A stretch of 64,000 nt of DNA from Anaerococcus degeneri. Lineage in GTDB: Bacteria; Bacillota; Clostridia; Tissierellales; Peptoniphilaceae. Below the pieces are notes generated by a model, which had not been told where the DNA came from, searched no databases, and saw only the letters and a list, made by a program, of their open reading frames with translations. The DNA is taken from assembly GCF_017874475.1 (NCBI RefSeq), contig NZ_JAGGLO010000009.1, positions 1 to 64,000 of the forward strand. Reading direction: 5' to 3'. The translations under genes and the position numbers were made by a program. How positions within the stretch are numbered: position 1 is the first letter of the stretch; every line of letters begins with the position of its first letter. Positions 9,237-17,981 of this stretch are shown here, piece after piece.

Positions 9237-10241
9237 CTATATATTTAATTCAGATTTCGCTTTTTGAAGAAGGCTATCTAGGTTTTCAGCCTTGTCAGCT
9301 GGCACCTTTCTAACATCAAACTTGATGCCCTTAGCCTTTAATTTCTCAAGGGTTTCCACATCGTCAGTACCCATAGCAAGGGCGTTTGTTACAACAACCT
9401 TACCCTTAGAGTGGGCCATAGAACCGAGGTTTATTTCAGAAAGTTCTCCACCGCCTTCAACGTATTCAAGAACATCTTGTGGGGTTTCAAATAAAAGCAT
9501 AGCCTTGGTTAAACCAAAACGTGGGTCCTTGTCGATTTGATTCATCTTCGCAATTGGAATAACGTGAACCTTAACTCCTGGAGGAGCAGCCTCCATAATC
9601 ATTGATTTTCTAAGCTCATCGTGGGCAACCTTGTCGGAAACAACAATAATCCTGTCAGGGCCAACTGTCTTTGTCCAAGTAGTTGCAACTTGGCCGTGGA
9701 GGAGTCTTGTGTCAATCCTGGCAAGACCGATTTTAATCTTGCCATCGCCAAGAACTGTGCCTTCTGGGATAGTTCCCCCAACAACCTTTTTCTCAACTTC
9801 ACTATCTACTGCCCCATCAGCTGCCGCCTTTTTCTCTGCTGGGTTAATTTCTTCAGGTTTTCCCTTAATGCCGTCCTTGGCACTGTTTATAATAACCTTA
9901 GCAATCTCGTGAGAAGAATCCACTGTGAATCTTTCAGATAAAGCCTCGATTACCATAGGAAGGTTTAGACCTGAGACAATAGCCCAATTTTCTTCATGAC
10001 CGTCAAAAACAGCTGAAGATTGGTTAAAAGGTGTGCCGCCCCAAAGGTCACATAAAAATAGGATTTGTTCAGAATCGACTTTTTTAATAGCCGCCTCTAG
10101 GTTTGCCCTAAATTCATCTGGACCCATGGAAGGCTTGAGAACAACTGCTTCAAACTTATCTTGCTCGCCAAAAATCATTTGAGCAGACTCCTTGATCCCC
10201 TCTGCAAAAGCCCCATGGCTTGCAAGGATGATTCCTACCAT
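9237..10241 (-). CDS. manL: PTS mannose family transporter subunit IIAB, copy 1
   Basis: Cytosolic phosphocarrier of 334 residues. The IIA domain (1-125) has the phospho-accepting H9 in ILASHGAFAEG. A hinge about residues 126-165 rich in Glu, Lys and Ala joins it to the IIB domain, whose phosphohistidine is H182 in RIDTRLLHGQV. It accepts phosphate from HPr and passes it to the sugar as it enters through IIC/IID. It is the first gene of the operon and has a ribosome binding site of the AGGAGAG type. A 434-base leader without a gene precedes it. Confidence 0.93.
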   Translation of the reverse strand: MVGIILASHGAFAEGIKESAQMIFGEQDKFEAVVLKPSMGPDEFRANLEAAIKKVDSEQILFLCDLWGGTPFNQSSAVFDGHEENWAIVSGLNLPMVIEALSERFTVDSSHEIAKVIINSAKDGIKGKPEEINPAEKKAAADGAVDSEVEKKVVGGTIPEGTVLGDGKIKIGLARIDTRLLHGQVATTWTKTVGPDRIIVVSDKVAHDELRKSMIMEAAPPGVKVHVIPIAKMNQIDKDPRFGLTKAMLLFETPQDVLEYVEGGGELSEINLGSMAHSKGKVVVTNALAMGTDDVETLEKLKAKGIKFDVRKVPADKAENLDSLLQKAKSELNI

Positions 10242-10675
10242 AACATCTCTCCTTTCTTTTTTTCCTGGAAAATCTCCAGATTTTTCTTTTGCGTTCCCGG
10301 AATGCCTGCGTTTTTTTTTGCATTCCGTGGTCTTTGTGATTTGTCTTTTTTATACAATATAAAATTATTTTTAAAATCCAAGATTTTGTATTTTTTTGTT
10401 TTTAAAATATAATATTATCTTTTTTCGATTTAAACTTCTTTTCGCTTCTTTTCTTATTTAATAATTACAATAATTTTTTCTTTGAAGCTTTGTTTTGAGT
10501 TTTAAACGAGTTTTTTCTTGGATTATCCTTTCAATTTTATCTTGCTTTTCCAACAAATCAGCACTTTTATTATATCACATTAGCACAAAAAACAGAAAAC
10601 TTTTTTGTGATTTTTTTCACCAAGCCTTGTCATGTCTTTGTTTTCCATTATTTTTTGTACTTGGTTTTGTTTTTC
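10242..10675 (-). promoter_or_regulatory. Long leader and promoter region of PTS operon 1
   Basis: No clear gene. Reading leftward, an extended -10 element TGATATAAT lies at 10569-10577 (minus strand), which would give a leader of about 320 bases. Within it CGGAATGC (10298-10305) pairs with GCATTCCG (10320-10327) around a 14-base loop, and CTGGA/TCCAG forms a small hairpin at 10265-10279 just before the ribosome binding site. Neither is followed by a U-run, so they look like folded leader or processing signals rather than terminators. Confidence 0.4.
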
Positions 10676-11668
10676 TTAATTTTCCCTGTCTGCTGGGTAG
10701 AAGATTCCCGCTTCTATCCTAGCTTGGTTTAAGGTTTCGGATGTGATTAAAGTAATTTCTTTTAGTTTTTCTACCCTGGCCATGTCCCTGGTTCTTAAGA
10801 TTTTTTCAAATTCTACAAATTCGTAGTAGAGTCTTGATTTATCTTGGTTTTCGTTGATTTCTTCGTAGTCTCCGCCAGTTTTTTTGATTCTGTATGAGCC
10901 GAAGTTGTTTATTGCATCTGGGATTTCTATTGTGCCTTCTTCGCCTTGGATGGTATTTATTAGGCTGGCAGAGCTATCTTTAGCCCCTATACAAACGACC
11001 TTAAAGTCCTCGTAGTCTAGGAGGCATATTCCAGAGGTGTCGATTGATTTTTCAATGTTTGGGAAGTATCTCACGTCCTTTTGCCTGCCAAATAGGTTGA
11101 TAACGTAGTCGATATTGTAGACATTTAAGTCCATAAGAGCACCGCCTGCATTTTCTAGTGAAAAGGCTGGGGCTATATCCCCTTTTTTGAAACGGTCATA
11201 TCTTGAAGAATATTGGGAATAGTTAAAAGATACGATTTTAATTTTCCCAAGTTTTAAAATTTCCTCTTTGACCCTCAAAGCATTTGGAATGAAGCGGTTA
11301 CTCATGGCTTCAAGGACTATTCTTCCCTTACTTTCCGCTTTTTTGAAAATCCTAAGGGCCTGGTTGATATTGGCTGTAAAAGGCTTTTCGCAGATGATAT
11401 CCTTTCCAGCGTCTAGGGCCTTGTCCATAACCTCGTAGTGGAGGTTGTTTGGTAGTGCCACATAAACCACTTCCACATCTGGATTTGCCAAAAGTTCCTC
11501 ATAATCTGTGTAATAATCGCTTATCTCATATTTTTTAGACAAGTCTCTTAGCTTATCCTCACTCCTAGGAGTGGCGGCAATGGCAACTGGGGCAATGCCT
11601 TCTATTTCATTTATGAAAGTCAATACTTCCTGGGCGATCATCCCCGCCCCAATTATTCCTAATTTCAT
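10676..11668 (-). CDS. Gfo/Idh/MocA family NAD(P)-dependent oxidoreductase
   Basis: A 330-residue sugar-type oxidoreductase. The N-terminal Rossmann fold has GIIGAGMIA (residues 4-12). The EKP signature is ICEKPFTAN with catalytic lysine K95, and the C-terminal substrate domain has GGALMDLNVYNIDYVINLFG. The usual histidine or glycine positions of that last motif are Tyr and Asn here. It is divergent from the glycyl-radical activase across a 121-base spacer holding the shared TTTCGT/GAAA motif, so co-regulation with the radical enzyme is likely. 1,5-anhydrofructose reductases belong to this family, which would suit the locus, but that assignment is inference from context only. Confidence 0.85.
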   Translation of the reverse strand: MKLGIIGAGMIAQEVLTFINEIEGIAPVAIAATPRSEDKLRDLSKKYEISDYYTDYEELLANPDVEVVYVALPNNLHYEVMDKALDAGKDIICEKPFTANINQALRIFKKAESKGRIVLEAMSNRFIPNALRVKEEILKLGKIKIVSFNYSQYSSRYDRFKKGDIAPAFSLENAGGALMDLNVYNIDYVINLFGRQKDVRYFPNIEKSIDTSGICLLDYEDFKVVCIGAKDSSASLINTIQGEEGTIEIPDAINNFGSYRIKKTGGDYEEINENQDKSRLYYEFVEFEKILRTRDMARVEKLKEITLITSETLNQARIEAGIFYPADREN

Positions 11669-11789
11669 AAAACTTCCTTTCTTATATCTATAATATTCTT
11701 ACCCAATTTTTCCATTTCTAAATATTTCGTATGAAACTCATTGTAATTTTGTATAAAAGTAGTATATTGGAAAATATAGGAGAAAGTAA
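11669..11789. promoter_or_regulatory. Divergent promoter region with shared operator motif
   Basis: A rightward promoter TTGTAA (11741-11746), 16 bases, TATATT (11763-11768) serves the activase, whose ribosome binding site is AGGAGA. Just upstream, TTTCGTATGAAACTCATT at 11725-11742 matches 15 of 18 bases of the motif before the glycyl radical enzyme gene (20513-20530). Inverted TTTC/GAAA halves suggest an operator for the DeoR regulator encoded at 16428. Confidence 0.55.
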
Positions 11790-12680
11790 ATGCAAAACGA
11801 AAAAATTCTAATTTTTAATATACAAAAATTTTCCCTTCACGATGGGCCAGGTATTAGAACTTCAATCTTTCTTAAGGGTTGTCCCTTAAGGTGTAAGTGG
11901 TGTTCTAATCCAGAAAGCCAAAATCCCTATGTGAATATATTCTTAAAAGACGCAAACAGAACAAAAATTGATGTAAAAAAAGATGACCTAAATTTTGACC
12001 AAGACGGATACATAATCGAGGATGATATATTTTTTGACCTCTTAAAGGCCAATGGCATTGAGGATAATAGCGTGAAATACGATCAGGTCGGCCGCCCTAT
12101 GGACCTTGATAAATTGGTAGAAATCGCCATGGAAGATAAGGTCTTTTACGATTCTTCGAAAGGTGGCGTGACCATTTCCGGTGGCGAGCCCCTTATGCAG
12201 GCCACTTTACTTGTAGAATTAGTAAAAAAGCTTAAGGCCCAGGGTCTTCATACAGCCATCGAAACCACTCTTTTTACAAATCCAGAAAATGTCTCCAAAC
12301 TTTACCCTTATCTGGACCTTTTCATAGCCGATTGTAAAAATTGGAATGAAGAAGTCCACCAAATAAAAACCGGGGTCCTAAATAGGATTATCCTAGAAAA
12401 CCTAAGGGAAGTGGTCAAAAACGCAAAGGACTACCTAATAAGGATACCAGTAATACCTGATTTTAATTATTCAAAAGAAGATGCCTATGAATTTGCCAAA
12501 CTCTTTAATGATATAGGGATAGAAAAGGTCCAACTCCTTCCCTTCCACCAATTTGGCAAGGGCAAGTATGAAAATTACGGGATAAAATACGATTACAACG
12601 ATAAAAAAGCCTTAGTTGACGACGACCTTACCGATATGGTGAAAATCCTTGAAGAATCTGGCATCAAGGCTTGGGTATAA
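11790..12680 (+). CDS. Glycyl-radical enzyme activating enzyme (radical SAM), YbiY-like
   Basis: Radical SAM activase that abstracts hydrogen from the glycine of the partner glycyl radical enzyme. Residues 15-24 (SLHDGPGIRT) and the cluster motif CPLRCKWC (C31, C35, C38) are classical, followed by GGVTISGGEPLMQ. The length (296) is that of activases with an inserted ferredoxin-like domain, but that insert (about residues 45-110) has no cysteines at all. The only other cysteine in the protein is in ADCKNW. So the two auxiliary [4Fe-4S] sites found in most GRE activases appear lost while the spacer remains. The partner is most likely the enzyme at 18054-20477. Confidence 0.9.
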   Translation: MQNEKILIFNIQKFSLHDGPGIRTSIFLKGCPLRCKWCSNPESQNPYVNIFLKDANRTKIDVKKDDLNFDQDGYIIEDDIFFDLLKANGIEDNSVKYDQVGRPMDLDKLVEIAMEDKVFYDSSKGGVTISGGEPLMQATLLVELVKKLKAQGLHTAIETTLFTNPENVSKLYPYLDLFIADCKNWNEEVHQIKTGVLNRIILENLREVVKNAKDYLIRIPVIPDFNYSKEDAYEFAKLFNDIGIEKVQLLPFHQFGKGKYENYGIKYDYNDKKALVDDDLTDMVKILEESGIKAWV

Positions 12681-12690
12681 ACTAATAAAA

Positions 12691-12730
12691 ACCACCCACT
12701 TCATTTTATTACTTGAAGTGGGTGGTCTTT
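12691..12730. terminator. Bidirectional intrinsic terminator
   Basis: A perfect 13-bp stem (12691-12703 with 12714-12726), a 10-base loop and T-runs on the right (A-run on the left). It separates the convergent activase and DUF956 copy 2. Confidence 0.88.
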
Positions 12731-13087
12731 TTATTTCTTATTTTTATCCTTAAGCGTATCAAGGATACTAGGTATTTTTCTTATTTTTTCTTTGCCTAGG
12801 TAGGTCTGTAAGAGGAGTAGGATTTTTTTATTGCTTGAACTATTAAATTCAAAATCTCCATTGCTTCTAGTGCAAATTTTAAATCTCAAAATCTTTTTGC
12901 CAAACAAGAGCCTTACCCCAACTAGGGAAATTTCTGAATATGGTATTTGTATATAATCTCTTGGATTTTTCTCGTTATAATATTCAAATGCCTTATCCCC
13001 GATGTAAATATCCCCTCGGCTAGTGAAATTTTTTAGATAATTTCCCTTTGCAGTCAAATCCACCTTGTCATTTTTACTTGATATCAT
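12731..13087 (-). CDS. DUF956 family protein of the mannose PTS, copy 2
   Basis: A 118-residue DUF956 (ManO-like) protein, the last gene of the second PTS operon and clearly paralogous to the one at 7113-7469. Shared blocks are KNFTSRGDIYIGDKAFEYYN and IQIPYSEIS. The ATG follows the IID stop directly. As with copy 1, an accessory or regulatory role with the transporter is assumed from constant genomic association, not from any visible catalytic motif. Confidence 0.83.
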   Translation of the reverse strand: MISSKNDKVDLTAKGNYLKNFTSRGDIYIGDKAFEYYNEKNPRDYIQIPYSEISLVGVRLLFGKKILRFKICTRSNGDFEFNSSSNKKILLLLQTYLGKEKIRKIPSILDTLKDKNKK

Positions 13088-14026
13088 CTACATTATATGG
13101 AAAACTCTTGCTAGTATTCCTACAACAAATAGGGCTAATATAATAGCTATAGGAGATATATTCTTCTTTAGAAGTTTGCATATACCTAAAGTTAATAGCA
13201 AGGCAGATAAACCTGGGATTAAGGAATCTAGGTTTTGTTGAAGGGTTGTCACCTTAGCAGAGTCTAAGGCTGTTGGTCCAATCTCTAAAGCTTTGGATAT
13301 TGCCATTTTAATTCCTTCAGCTCCTGCTGGTAGGGTTGCCCAATCTATATAGGTTCCTGGCTGTTGTGTAACTGATGATACATTTATTGTAAAGTTAATT
13401 GATACCCATCTTTGAACTAGGGCTCCGATTATGAACATACCAAGGATGGATGCCATAAGAGTTACCCTACCTAAAAGTCCACCAGATAGGTCTTTTATTA
13501 TTTCATTTCCTGTCCTATAACCAAATTCTTGGCTCTTCCATTCAAATATCAATCTCATAGCATTCCAGATTAGGAAAAATATTAATGGACCTACAATATT
13601 ACCTGTTAGAGCTAATGAGGCTCCAAGAGCTCCAAGTATAGGTCTTATTGTAAACCAGAATACTGGGTCACCTACACCTGCAAGTGGTCCCATAAGACCG
13701 ATTTTAACACCATTTATTGCCCCATCATCAATATCCGCTCCGTTCGCCCTTTCCTCTTCCATGGCGAGGGTAACTCCCATTACAGAATTTGAAACATAAG
13801 GGTGGGTATTGTAAAACTCTAAGTGTCTTTTAAGGGCTTGACTCTGATCTTCTTTGTTAGTATAAATTTCTTCTAAGGCAGGAGAAATCGAATAGGCCCA
13901 GCCACCATTTTGCATTCTCTCATAGTTCATAACCCCTTGCAAAAATTGGTGACGCCACCAAACTTTTTTCCTTACTTCCTTACTAATAACTACCTTGTTT
14001 TCATTGTTATTTATATTTTCTGTCAT
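13088..14026 (-). CDS. PTS mannose family transporter subunit IID, copy 2
   Basis: A 312-residue IID membrane subunit and paralogue of 7471-8403. The hallmark WWRHQFLQGVMNYERMQNGG and GPLAGVGDPVFWFTIRPI are present. Its start overlaps the IIC stop by four bases (ATGA), so translation is coupled. Given its place between the activase and the DeoR regulator of the radical-enzyme locus, this copy is the better candidate for import and 6-phosphorylation of the anhydrohexitol substrate. That is inferred from position. Confidence 0.92.
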   Translation of the reverse strand: MTENINNNENKVVISKEVRKKVWWRHQFLQGVMNYERMQNGGWAYSISPALEEIYTNKEDQSQALKRHLEFYNTHPYVSNSVMGVTLAMEEERANGADIDDGAINGVKIGLMGPLAGVGDPVFWFTIRPILGALGASLALTGNIVGPLIFFLIWNAMRLIFEWKSQEFGYRTGNEIIKDLSGGLLGRVTLMASILGMFIIGALVQRWVSINFTINVSSVTQQPGTYIDWATLPAGAEGIKMAISKALEIGPTALDSAKVTTLQQNLDSLIPGLSALLLTLGICKLLKKNISPIAIILALFVVGILARVFHIM

Positions 14027-14850
14027 ATTAACCCCTCGAAATCATCTAAAATATCACCTAATGCATCACCCGAACCTGAAACAGCAGCCTTATTGCTTGT
14101 AGCAAGCTGTTTTAATGTCATATAAATAACAGCAAGCATTGAACCTAAGGCTCCCAAACCAATCAAAGTTAGTTGTGGCAAAGCAGCTAATACAAAACCA
14201 ATAATGAAGAAAGGCCATGTTTCCTTACTGCTCATTATGTTTATAACCATGGCATAACCAACAGAAGCAACCATACCACCACCAACAGCCATACCTCCTG
14301 TTAACCAGGCAGGCATAGCGTTAAGAGCATCTGTAACTACCTTAGCTGGGATAAAGCAAAGGATAATGGCAGGAATCATAATCCTGATACCTTGTAAGAA
14401 TAAAGCAGTGTAGGTAAGCCTGTCTATCTTTCTAAAATCTGCAACTTCAGCAGCTGCATCCATGCCGTGGATGATAATTATAGACAAGGTCCTAACTATC
14501 ATAGACAAGAACAAACCTGCAATGGAAAGTGGAATAGCCAATGTTATGGCTGTGTTTATTGCTGTTTCTGCATCGGCACTGCCACCTTTTAGTGCCAAGA
14601 CCATAATGATAGATGATGCAACTGAGGCAAGACCAGCATCAGGCGCCACTGCAGCACCAATATTAGCCCAACCAAGAGCTATCAGCTGTAAAGAACCACC
14701 AAGAATTATTCCCTCTTTTGCATGACCTGTGAAAATACCAATGAGGGTACAAGCTACCAAGGGTTGGTGAAATTGAAACTCGTCAACTATACCGCCACAA
14801 CCCGCTAAAAATGCCACAACGGCGATTAATACAATATTAATAATACTCAT
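14023..14850 (-). CDS. PTS mannose family transporter subunit IIC, copy 2
   Basis: A 275-residue polytopic IIC subunit paralogous to 8413-9228. It shares FHQPLVACTLIGIFTGHAKEG, GGSLQLIALGWANIGAAVAPD and LTGGMAVGGGMVASVGYAMV. The region about residues 110-160 differs more between copies than the Gly-rich cores. It starts nine bases after the IIAB stop. The substrate is unknown from sequence; context suggests the radical-enzyme pathway. Confidence 0.92.
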   Translation of the reverse strand: MSIINIVLIAVVAFLAGCGGIVDEFQFHQPLVACTLIGIFTGHAKEGIILGGSLQLIALGWANIGAAVAPDAGLASVASSIIMVLALKGGSADAETAINTAITLAIPLSIAGLFLSMIVRTLSIIIIHGMDAAAEVADFRKIDRLTYTALFLQGIRIMIPAIILCFIPAKVVTDALNAMPAWLTGGMAVGGGMVASVGYAMVINIMSSKETWPFFIIGFVLAALPQLTLIGLGALGSMLAVIYMTLKQLATSNKAAVSGSGDALGDILDDFEGLI

Positions 14851-14859
14851 ATTTTACTC

Positions 14860-15852
14860 CTAAGAAATTTTCAATTCTCTTTTAGCTTTTTCAATCATCC
14901 TATCAAAAGATTCAGGGCTGTCAGCTGGAACTTTTCTAATATCAAATTCAACACCCATATCCTTAATCTTTTCAAGTGTTTCTACATCATCCTTGTCAAG
15001 GGCTATAGCATTTGTTGCAACAACCTTACCCTTAGAATGAGCCATAGAACCAAGGTTGACCTTATCTAGCCTTCCACCTAATTCCATAAACTTCAAAACA
15101 GATTGAGGCTCTTCAAACAACAATAGGGCCTTAGTTGAACCAAATCTTGGATCATCTTGAACCTGAATCATTTTCTTGAGAGGTATGACATGTGCCTTGA
15201 CCCCTGGAGGTGCAGCTTCCTTAATCATTCTGCTTCTTAGTTCATCCTTGCAAACCTTATCACAAACAACTATAATTCTGTCTGGATTTACAAACTTAGT
15301 CCAATTTGTAGCAACTTGCCCATGAAGCAATCTTGTATCAACCCTAGCCAAAACAATATCTATCCTGCCATCTCCCAAAACAGTACCTGTTGGTATTTGG
15401 CAACCGACAGTATTTTCCTCAAGTTCCTTAAGCAAGGCAGCCTTATCTGGTGGATTAACAAATTCAGGTACACCCTTAGCTCCTTCCCTAGCAGTATTAA
15501 TTATTATCTTGGCTAGGTCGTGGGCAGATTCTGATGTCATCCTCTCAGATAGGGCTTGGATAAGCATAGGTAAATTCACACCTGCAACCACAGCTATCCT
15601 ATCCTTATCTTCCTCATAGAGGGTCATGCATTGGTTAAAAGGTGTTCCTCCCCAAAGGTCTGCTAAAAATAAAATATCACCACTTCCGACCTTTTCCATG
15701 GCTTTTTTTAGATTATTCCTATATTCTTCTGGGCCCATTGAGGGTTTTAACATTACAGTCTCTAAATTCTCTTGACTGCCAAAAATCATCTCAGATGATT
15801 CTTTTATACCTTTAGCAAAGTCACCATGACTAGCTAAAATAATTCCTATCAT
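14860..15852 (-). CDS. PTS mannose family transporter subunit IIAB, copy 2
   Basis: A 330-residue phosphocarrier and first gene of the second PTS operon. IIA has H9 in ILASHGDFAKG and IIB has H177 in RVDTRLLHGQV. The linker (about residues 126-155) is shorter and different from copy 1. GGAGGAAGA before the ATG is the ribosome binding site. The operon is divergent from the DeoR-family regulator, the usual arrangement of a local regulator and its target. Confidence 0.93.
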   Translation of the reverse strand: MIGIILASHGDFAKGIKESSEMIFGSQENLETVMLKPSMGPEEYRNNLKKAMEKVGSGDILFLADLWGGTPFNQCMTLYEEDKDRIAVVAGVNLPMLIQALSERMTSESAHDLAKIIINTAREGAKGVPEFVNPPDKAALLKELEENTVGCQIPTGTVLGDGRIDIVLARVDTRLLHGQVATNWTKFVNPDRIIVVCDKVCKDELRSRMIKEAAPPGVKAHVIPLKKMIQVQDDPRFGSTKALLLFEEPQSVLKFMELGGRLDKVNLGSMAHSKGKVVATNAIALDKDDVETLEKIKDMGVEFDIRKVPADSPESFDRMIEKAKRELKIS

Positions 15853-16427
15853 TCTTCCTCCTTTTCAATTAGTATAATTTTCAAAATTTGCATCAAAAAA
15901 ATCTCTTAAATTTAAATAATCAAATTATTTATATGTCATGTCTTTCGTTAAAAAGCACCTGTTAATTATATATTTCTAAGAGCAGTCATCTAAGAAATCG
16001 TTCTTAAAAGACAAATAAGTACCAGGTCTTAAAATTATGATTATTATTAAAAAACGGGTAAATATAATTTATAAAGACCAATATTATTAGATACGATATT
16101 AAAAAACAATAAGATTGTAGTTAGAAAAATAAACTAACTTTAATCACCATAATTAGTTTTAATACCCTATGGTTCTAGAATCATTAAGTAAAACATTTCC
16201 GGAAATTATAGTTTTCTAGGTTGACTCCTTATTACCATACTCTATACGAAACTAATTTCAATTTTAAACGAAAGTTTTTTTATTTTGTTCGGTTGTTTTT
16301 TTCTTATCTTCGTAAATTTGTGTAAAATTTTGAAAAAAATACTATAATATTAAATACTATAATGTTAATAGTAGGTAAAATACTATATAAGATATAGACT
16401 TAAGCTTTAAATTAATAAGGAGAATGT
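15853..16427. promoter_or_regulatory. Divergent control region between PTS operon 2 and the DeoR gene
   Basis: 575 bases without a gene. CGAAACTAATT at 16247-16257 is identical to 11 bases of the motif before the glycyl radical enzyme gene, and a second CGAAA half site lies 22 bases on (16269-16273). TTTCGTT occurs at 15943-15949. A 12-bp perfect palindrome ATTTCCGGAAAT lies at 16195-16206. Close to the DeoR start, AATACTATAAT is repeated at 16338 and 16353, with a third AATACTATA at 16379, overlapping probable -10 boxes. These are candidate operators of the DeoR protein and of at least one other factor. Confidence 0.5.
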
Positions 16428-17171
16428 ATGAATAAAAGTCAAAGGCAGGCTAAGCTTGTCGAAGAAATTAATAAAAGAAAAAAAGTCTCTGTAAATGACC
16501 TTTCTGACATCTTTGAGGTGTCTGCAGTTACTATAAGGAAGGATTTGACTGAGCTTGATGAGGCTGGCCTTATAGTTAGGACCCATAATTATGCAGAGTT
16601 GGCTGATGATGATTCAATTTCTAGAAAATTATCTTTTCACTTTATGGAGAAGACGCAAATAGCTGATAAGGCTTGTGAGCTTGTGGCGGATAACGAAACT
16701 GTTATGATTGAGTCTGGGTCTTGTTGTGCGATTTTCGCAAAAAAACTCGCTGAGACTAAGAAAAATATTACTATAATAACAAATTCTGTATTCATTGCTG
16801 ATTATATAAGTGAAACTGGGGCTCAGATTATTCTCCTAGGTGGTATCTACCAAACTAAAAGCCAGGTTTTGGTGGGACCTGTCCTTGCTGAGTCGATTAA
16901 ACATTACAAGGTTGATAAGCTTTTTATAGGTGCAGATGGTTATTCCTGCGAATGGGGTTTTTCAAATAAGGATCCTTTCAGGGGTGAGGCTGTTAGGCAC
17001 ATGGCCTCTAGGGCTAAAGATGTCATCGTACTTACAGAAAGCCACAAATTTAATGTTGAAGGCAACCTAGGTCTCGGAGTTGCCGTCAATAAGGTGGTGA
17101 CTGATAAAAATATCAAGAAAAAAACTAGGGATCACTTGAAAGATTCTGGCATCAAACTAATCCTATCATAA
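16428..17171 (+). CDS. DeoR/GlpR family transcriptional regulator of sugar metabolism
   Basis: A 247-residue DeoR-family repressor. The N-terminal winged helix-turn-helix (residues about 5-58: VNDLSDIFEVSAVTIRKDL) is followed by the C-terminal DeoRC ligand domain with IESGSCCAIFAKKL, ITNSVFIADYI and LLGGIYQTKSQVLVGP. Phosphosugars are the usual effectors. Its location between PTS operon 2 and the aldolase/radical-enzyme pair is like the streptococcal locus with Pfl2-like enzyme, transaldolase and PTS. The shared TTTCG/CGAAA motifs upstream of regulon members fit the half sites of DeoR-family operators. GGAG ribosome binding site; a terminator follows. Confidence 0.9.
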   Translation: MNKSQRQAKLVEEINKRKKVSVNDLSDIFEVSAVTIRKDLTELDEAGLIVRTHNYAELADDDSISRKLSFHFMEKTQIADKACELVADNETVMIESGSCCAIFAKKLAETKKNITIITNSVFIADYISETGAQIILLGGIYQTKSQVLVGPVLAESIKHYKVDKLFIGADGYSCEWGFSNKDPFRGEAVRHMASRAKDVIVLTESHKFNVEGNLGLGVAVNKVVTDKNIKKKTRDHLKDSGIKLILS

Positions 17172-17200
17172 AAAATCGCCCAACTTGGGGCGATTTTTTC
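17170..17200. terminator. Bidirectional intrinsic terminator
   Basis: AAAATCGCCC pairs with GGGCGATTTT around a 6-base loop (stem about 17170-17181 with 17188-17199), T-run to the right. It separates the convergent deoR and aldolase genes. Confidence 0.85.
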
Positions 17201-17201
17201 T

Positions 17202-17882
17202 TTATAGGATATTTGAAAAAGTTTGGCCTTCTTCTAAAATACTTTCAAAGTCTTCCTCGAAGGTCTTGATTGCAAAATCAACATTTTTATCATTTACCAG
17301 ACCTTTAAAGACATCTGGGCTTAAAGTTAAGGCACCTGCTCCTCTTTCCACAAGGTCTAGAACCTGGTTGGAATTCTTAAAGGATGCGGCCAGAATTTGT
17401 GCTTCAAAGTCGTTGGCTTCTAGGATGTTTTGGATCTTTCTTGTCACACCAAGACCGTCATAACCCAAATTATCAATCCTGTTTACATAAGGAGCAAGGT
17501 ATTTGGCCCCTGCCTTGGCTGCTAGAAATGCTTGGAGTGGAGAATAAATGCCTGTGGCTGTTATCTTTATCCCTTCCTTGGCGAGTTCTTCCATGGCCTT
17601 GAAGCCTTCTCCAGAAGATGGAACTTTGATATAAGTATTTTCCCCAAGTAAGGCTACAAGTTTTCTTGCTTGGTCCATCATTTCTTCTTTTTTTGATGCC
17701 ACAACTTGGCAATGAAGGTCCATGTCTGGGCCGATTAGTTCTCTAATTTTAACAAGTCTATCTTTAGGATTTTCCCCTGCCTTGGCGAGGATAGTAGGGT
17801 TTGTTGTAACCCCGTCAATTGGGAATAAGGCTATCAGTTCCTTGATAGAATCTAGGTCTGCGTGGTCGATTAGTAGTTTCAT
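17202..17882 (-). CDS. fsa: Fructose-6-phosphate aldolase / transaldolase-like protein (FsaA/TalC family)
   Basis: Small transaldolase-family class I aldolase of 226 residues. The start at 17882 (MKLLIDHADLDS) is chosen because AGGGAGGT stands nine bases upstream; an in-frame upstream ATG lies before that site. GVTTNPTILAK (24-34), the Schiff-base lysine K86 in YIKVPSSGEG, and YVNRIDNLGYDG match Fsa proteins (E. coli K85). In E. coli, FsaA/FsaB cleave 1-deoxyfructose 6-phosphate from the YbiW/PflD reaction into glyceraldehyde 3-phosphate and hydroxyacetone. Lying just downstream of a YbiW-like enzyme, this is the likely role here. Fructose 6-phosphate cleavage or transaldolase activity is the alternative. 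Confidence 0.9.
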   Translation of the reverse strand: MKLLIDHADLDSIKELIALFPIDGVTTNPTILAKAGENPKDRLVKIRELIGPDMDLHCQVVASKKEEMMDQARKLVALLGENTYIKVPSSGEGFKAMEELAKEGIKITATGIYSPLQAFLAAKAGAKYLAPYVNRIDNLGYDGLGVTRKIQNILEANDFEAQILAASFKNSNQVLDLVERGAGALTLSPDVFKGLVNDKNVDFAIKTFEEDFESILEEGQTFSNIL

Positions 17883-17981
17883 AATTTTTTCTACCTCCCT
17901 CATCCGATATGAGTTATCATTTGTAAATAAGTTTCTTTGTCTTTATTTTATTCTTTTTTTATTAAATTTCAGCTTATTTTT

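Noticed and set aside
10458-10556. A 32-codon minus-strand frame starting with TTG TTG in the PTS leader.
   Set aside because: No ribosome binding site and no family resemblance; it lies just downstream of a probable -10 box and is more likely leader RNA.
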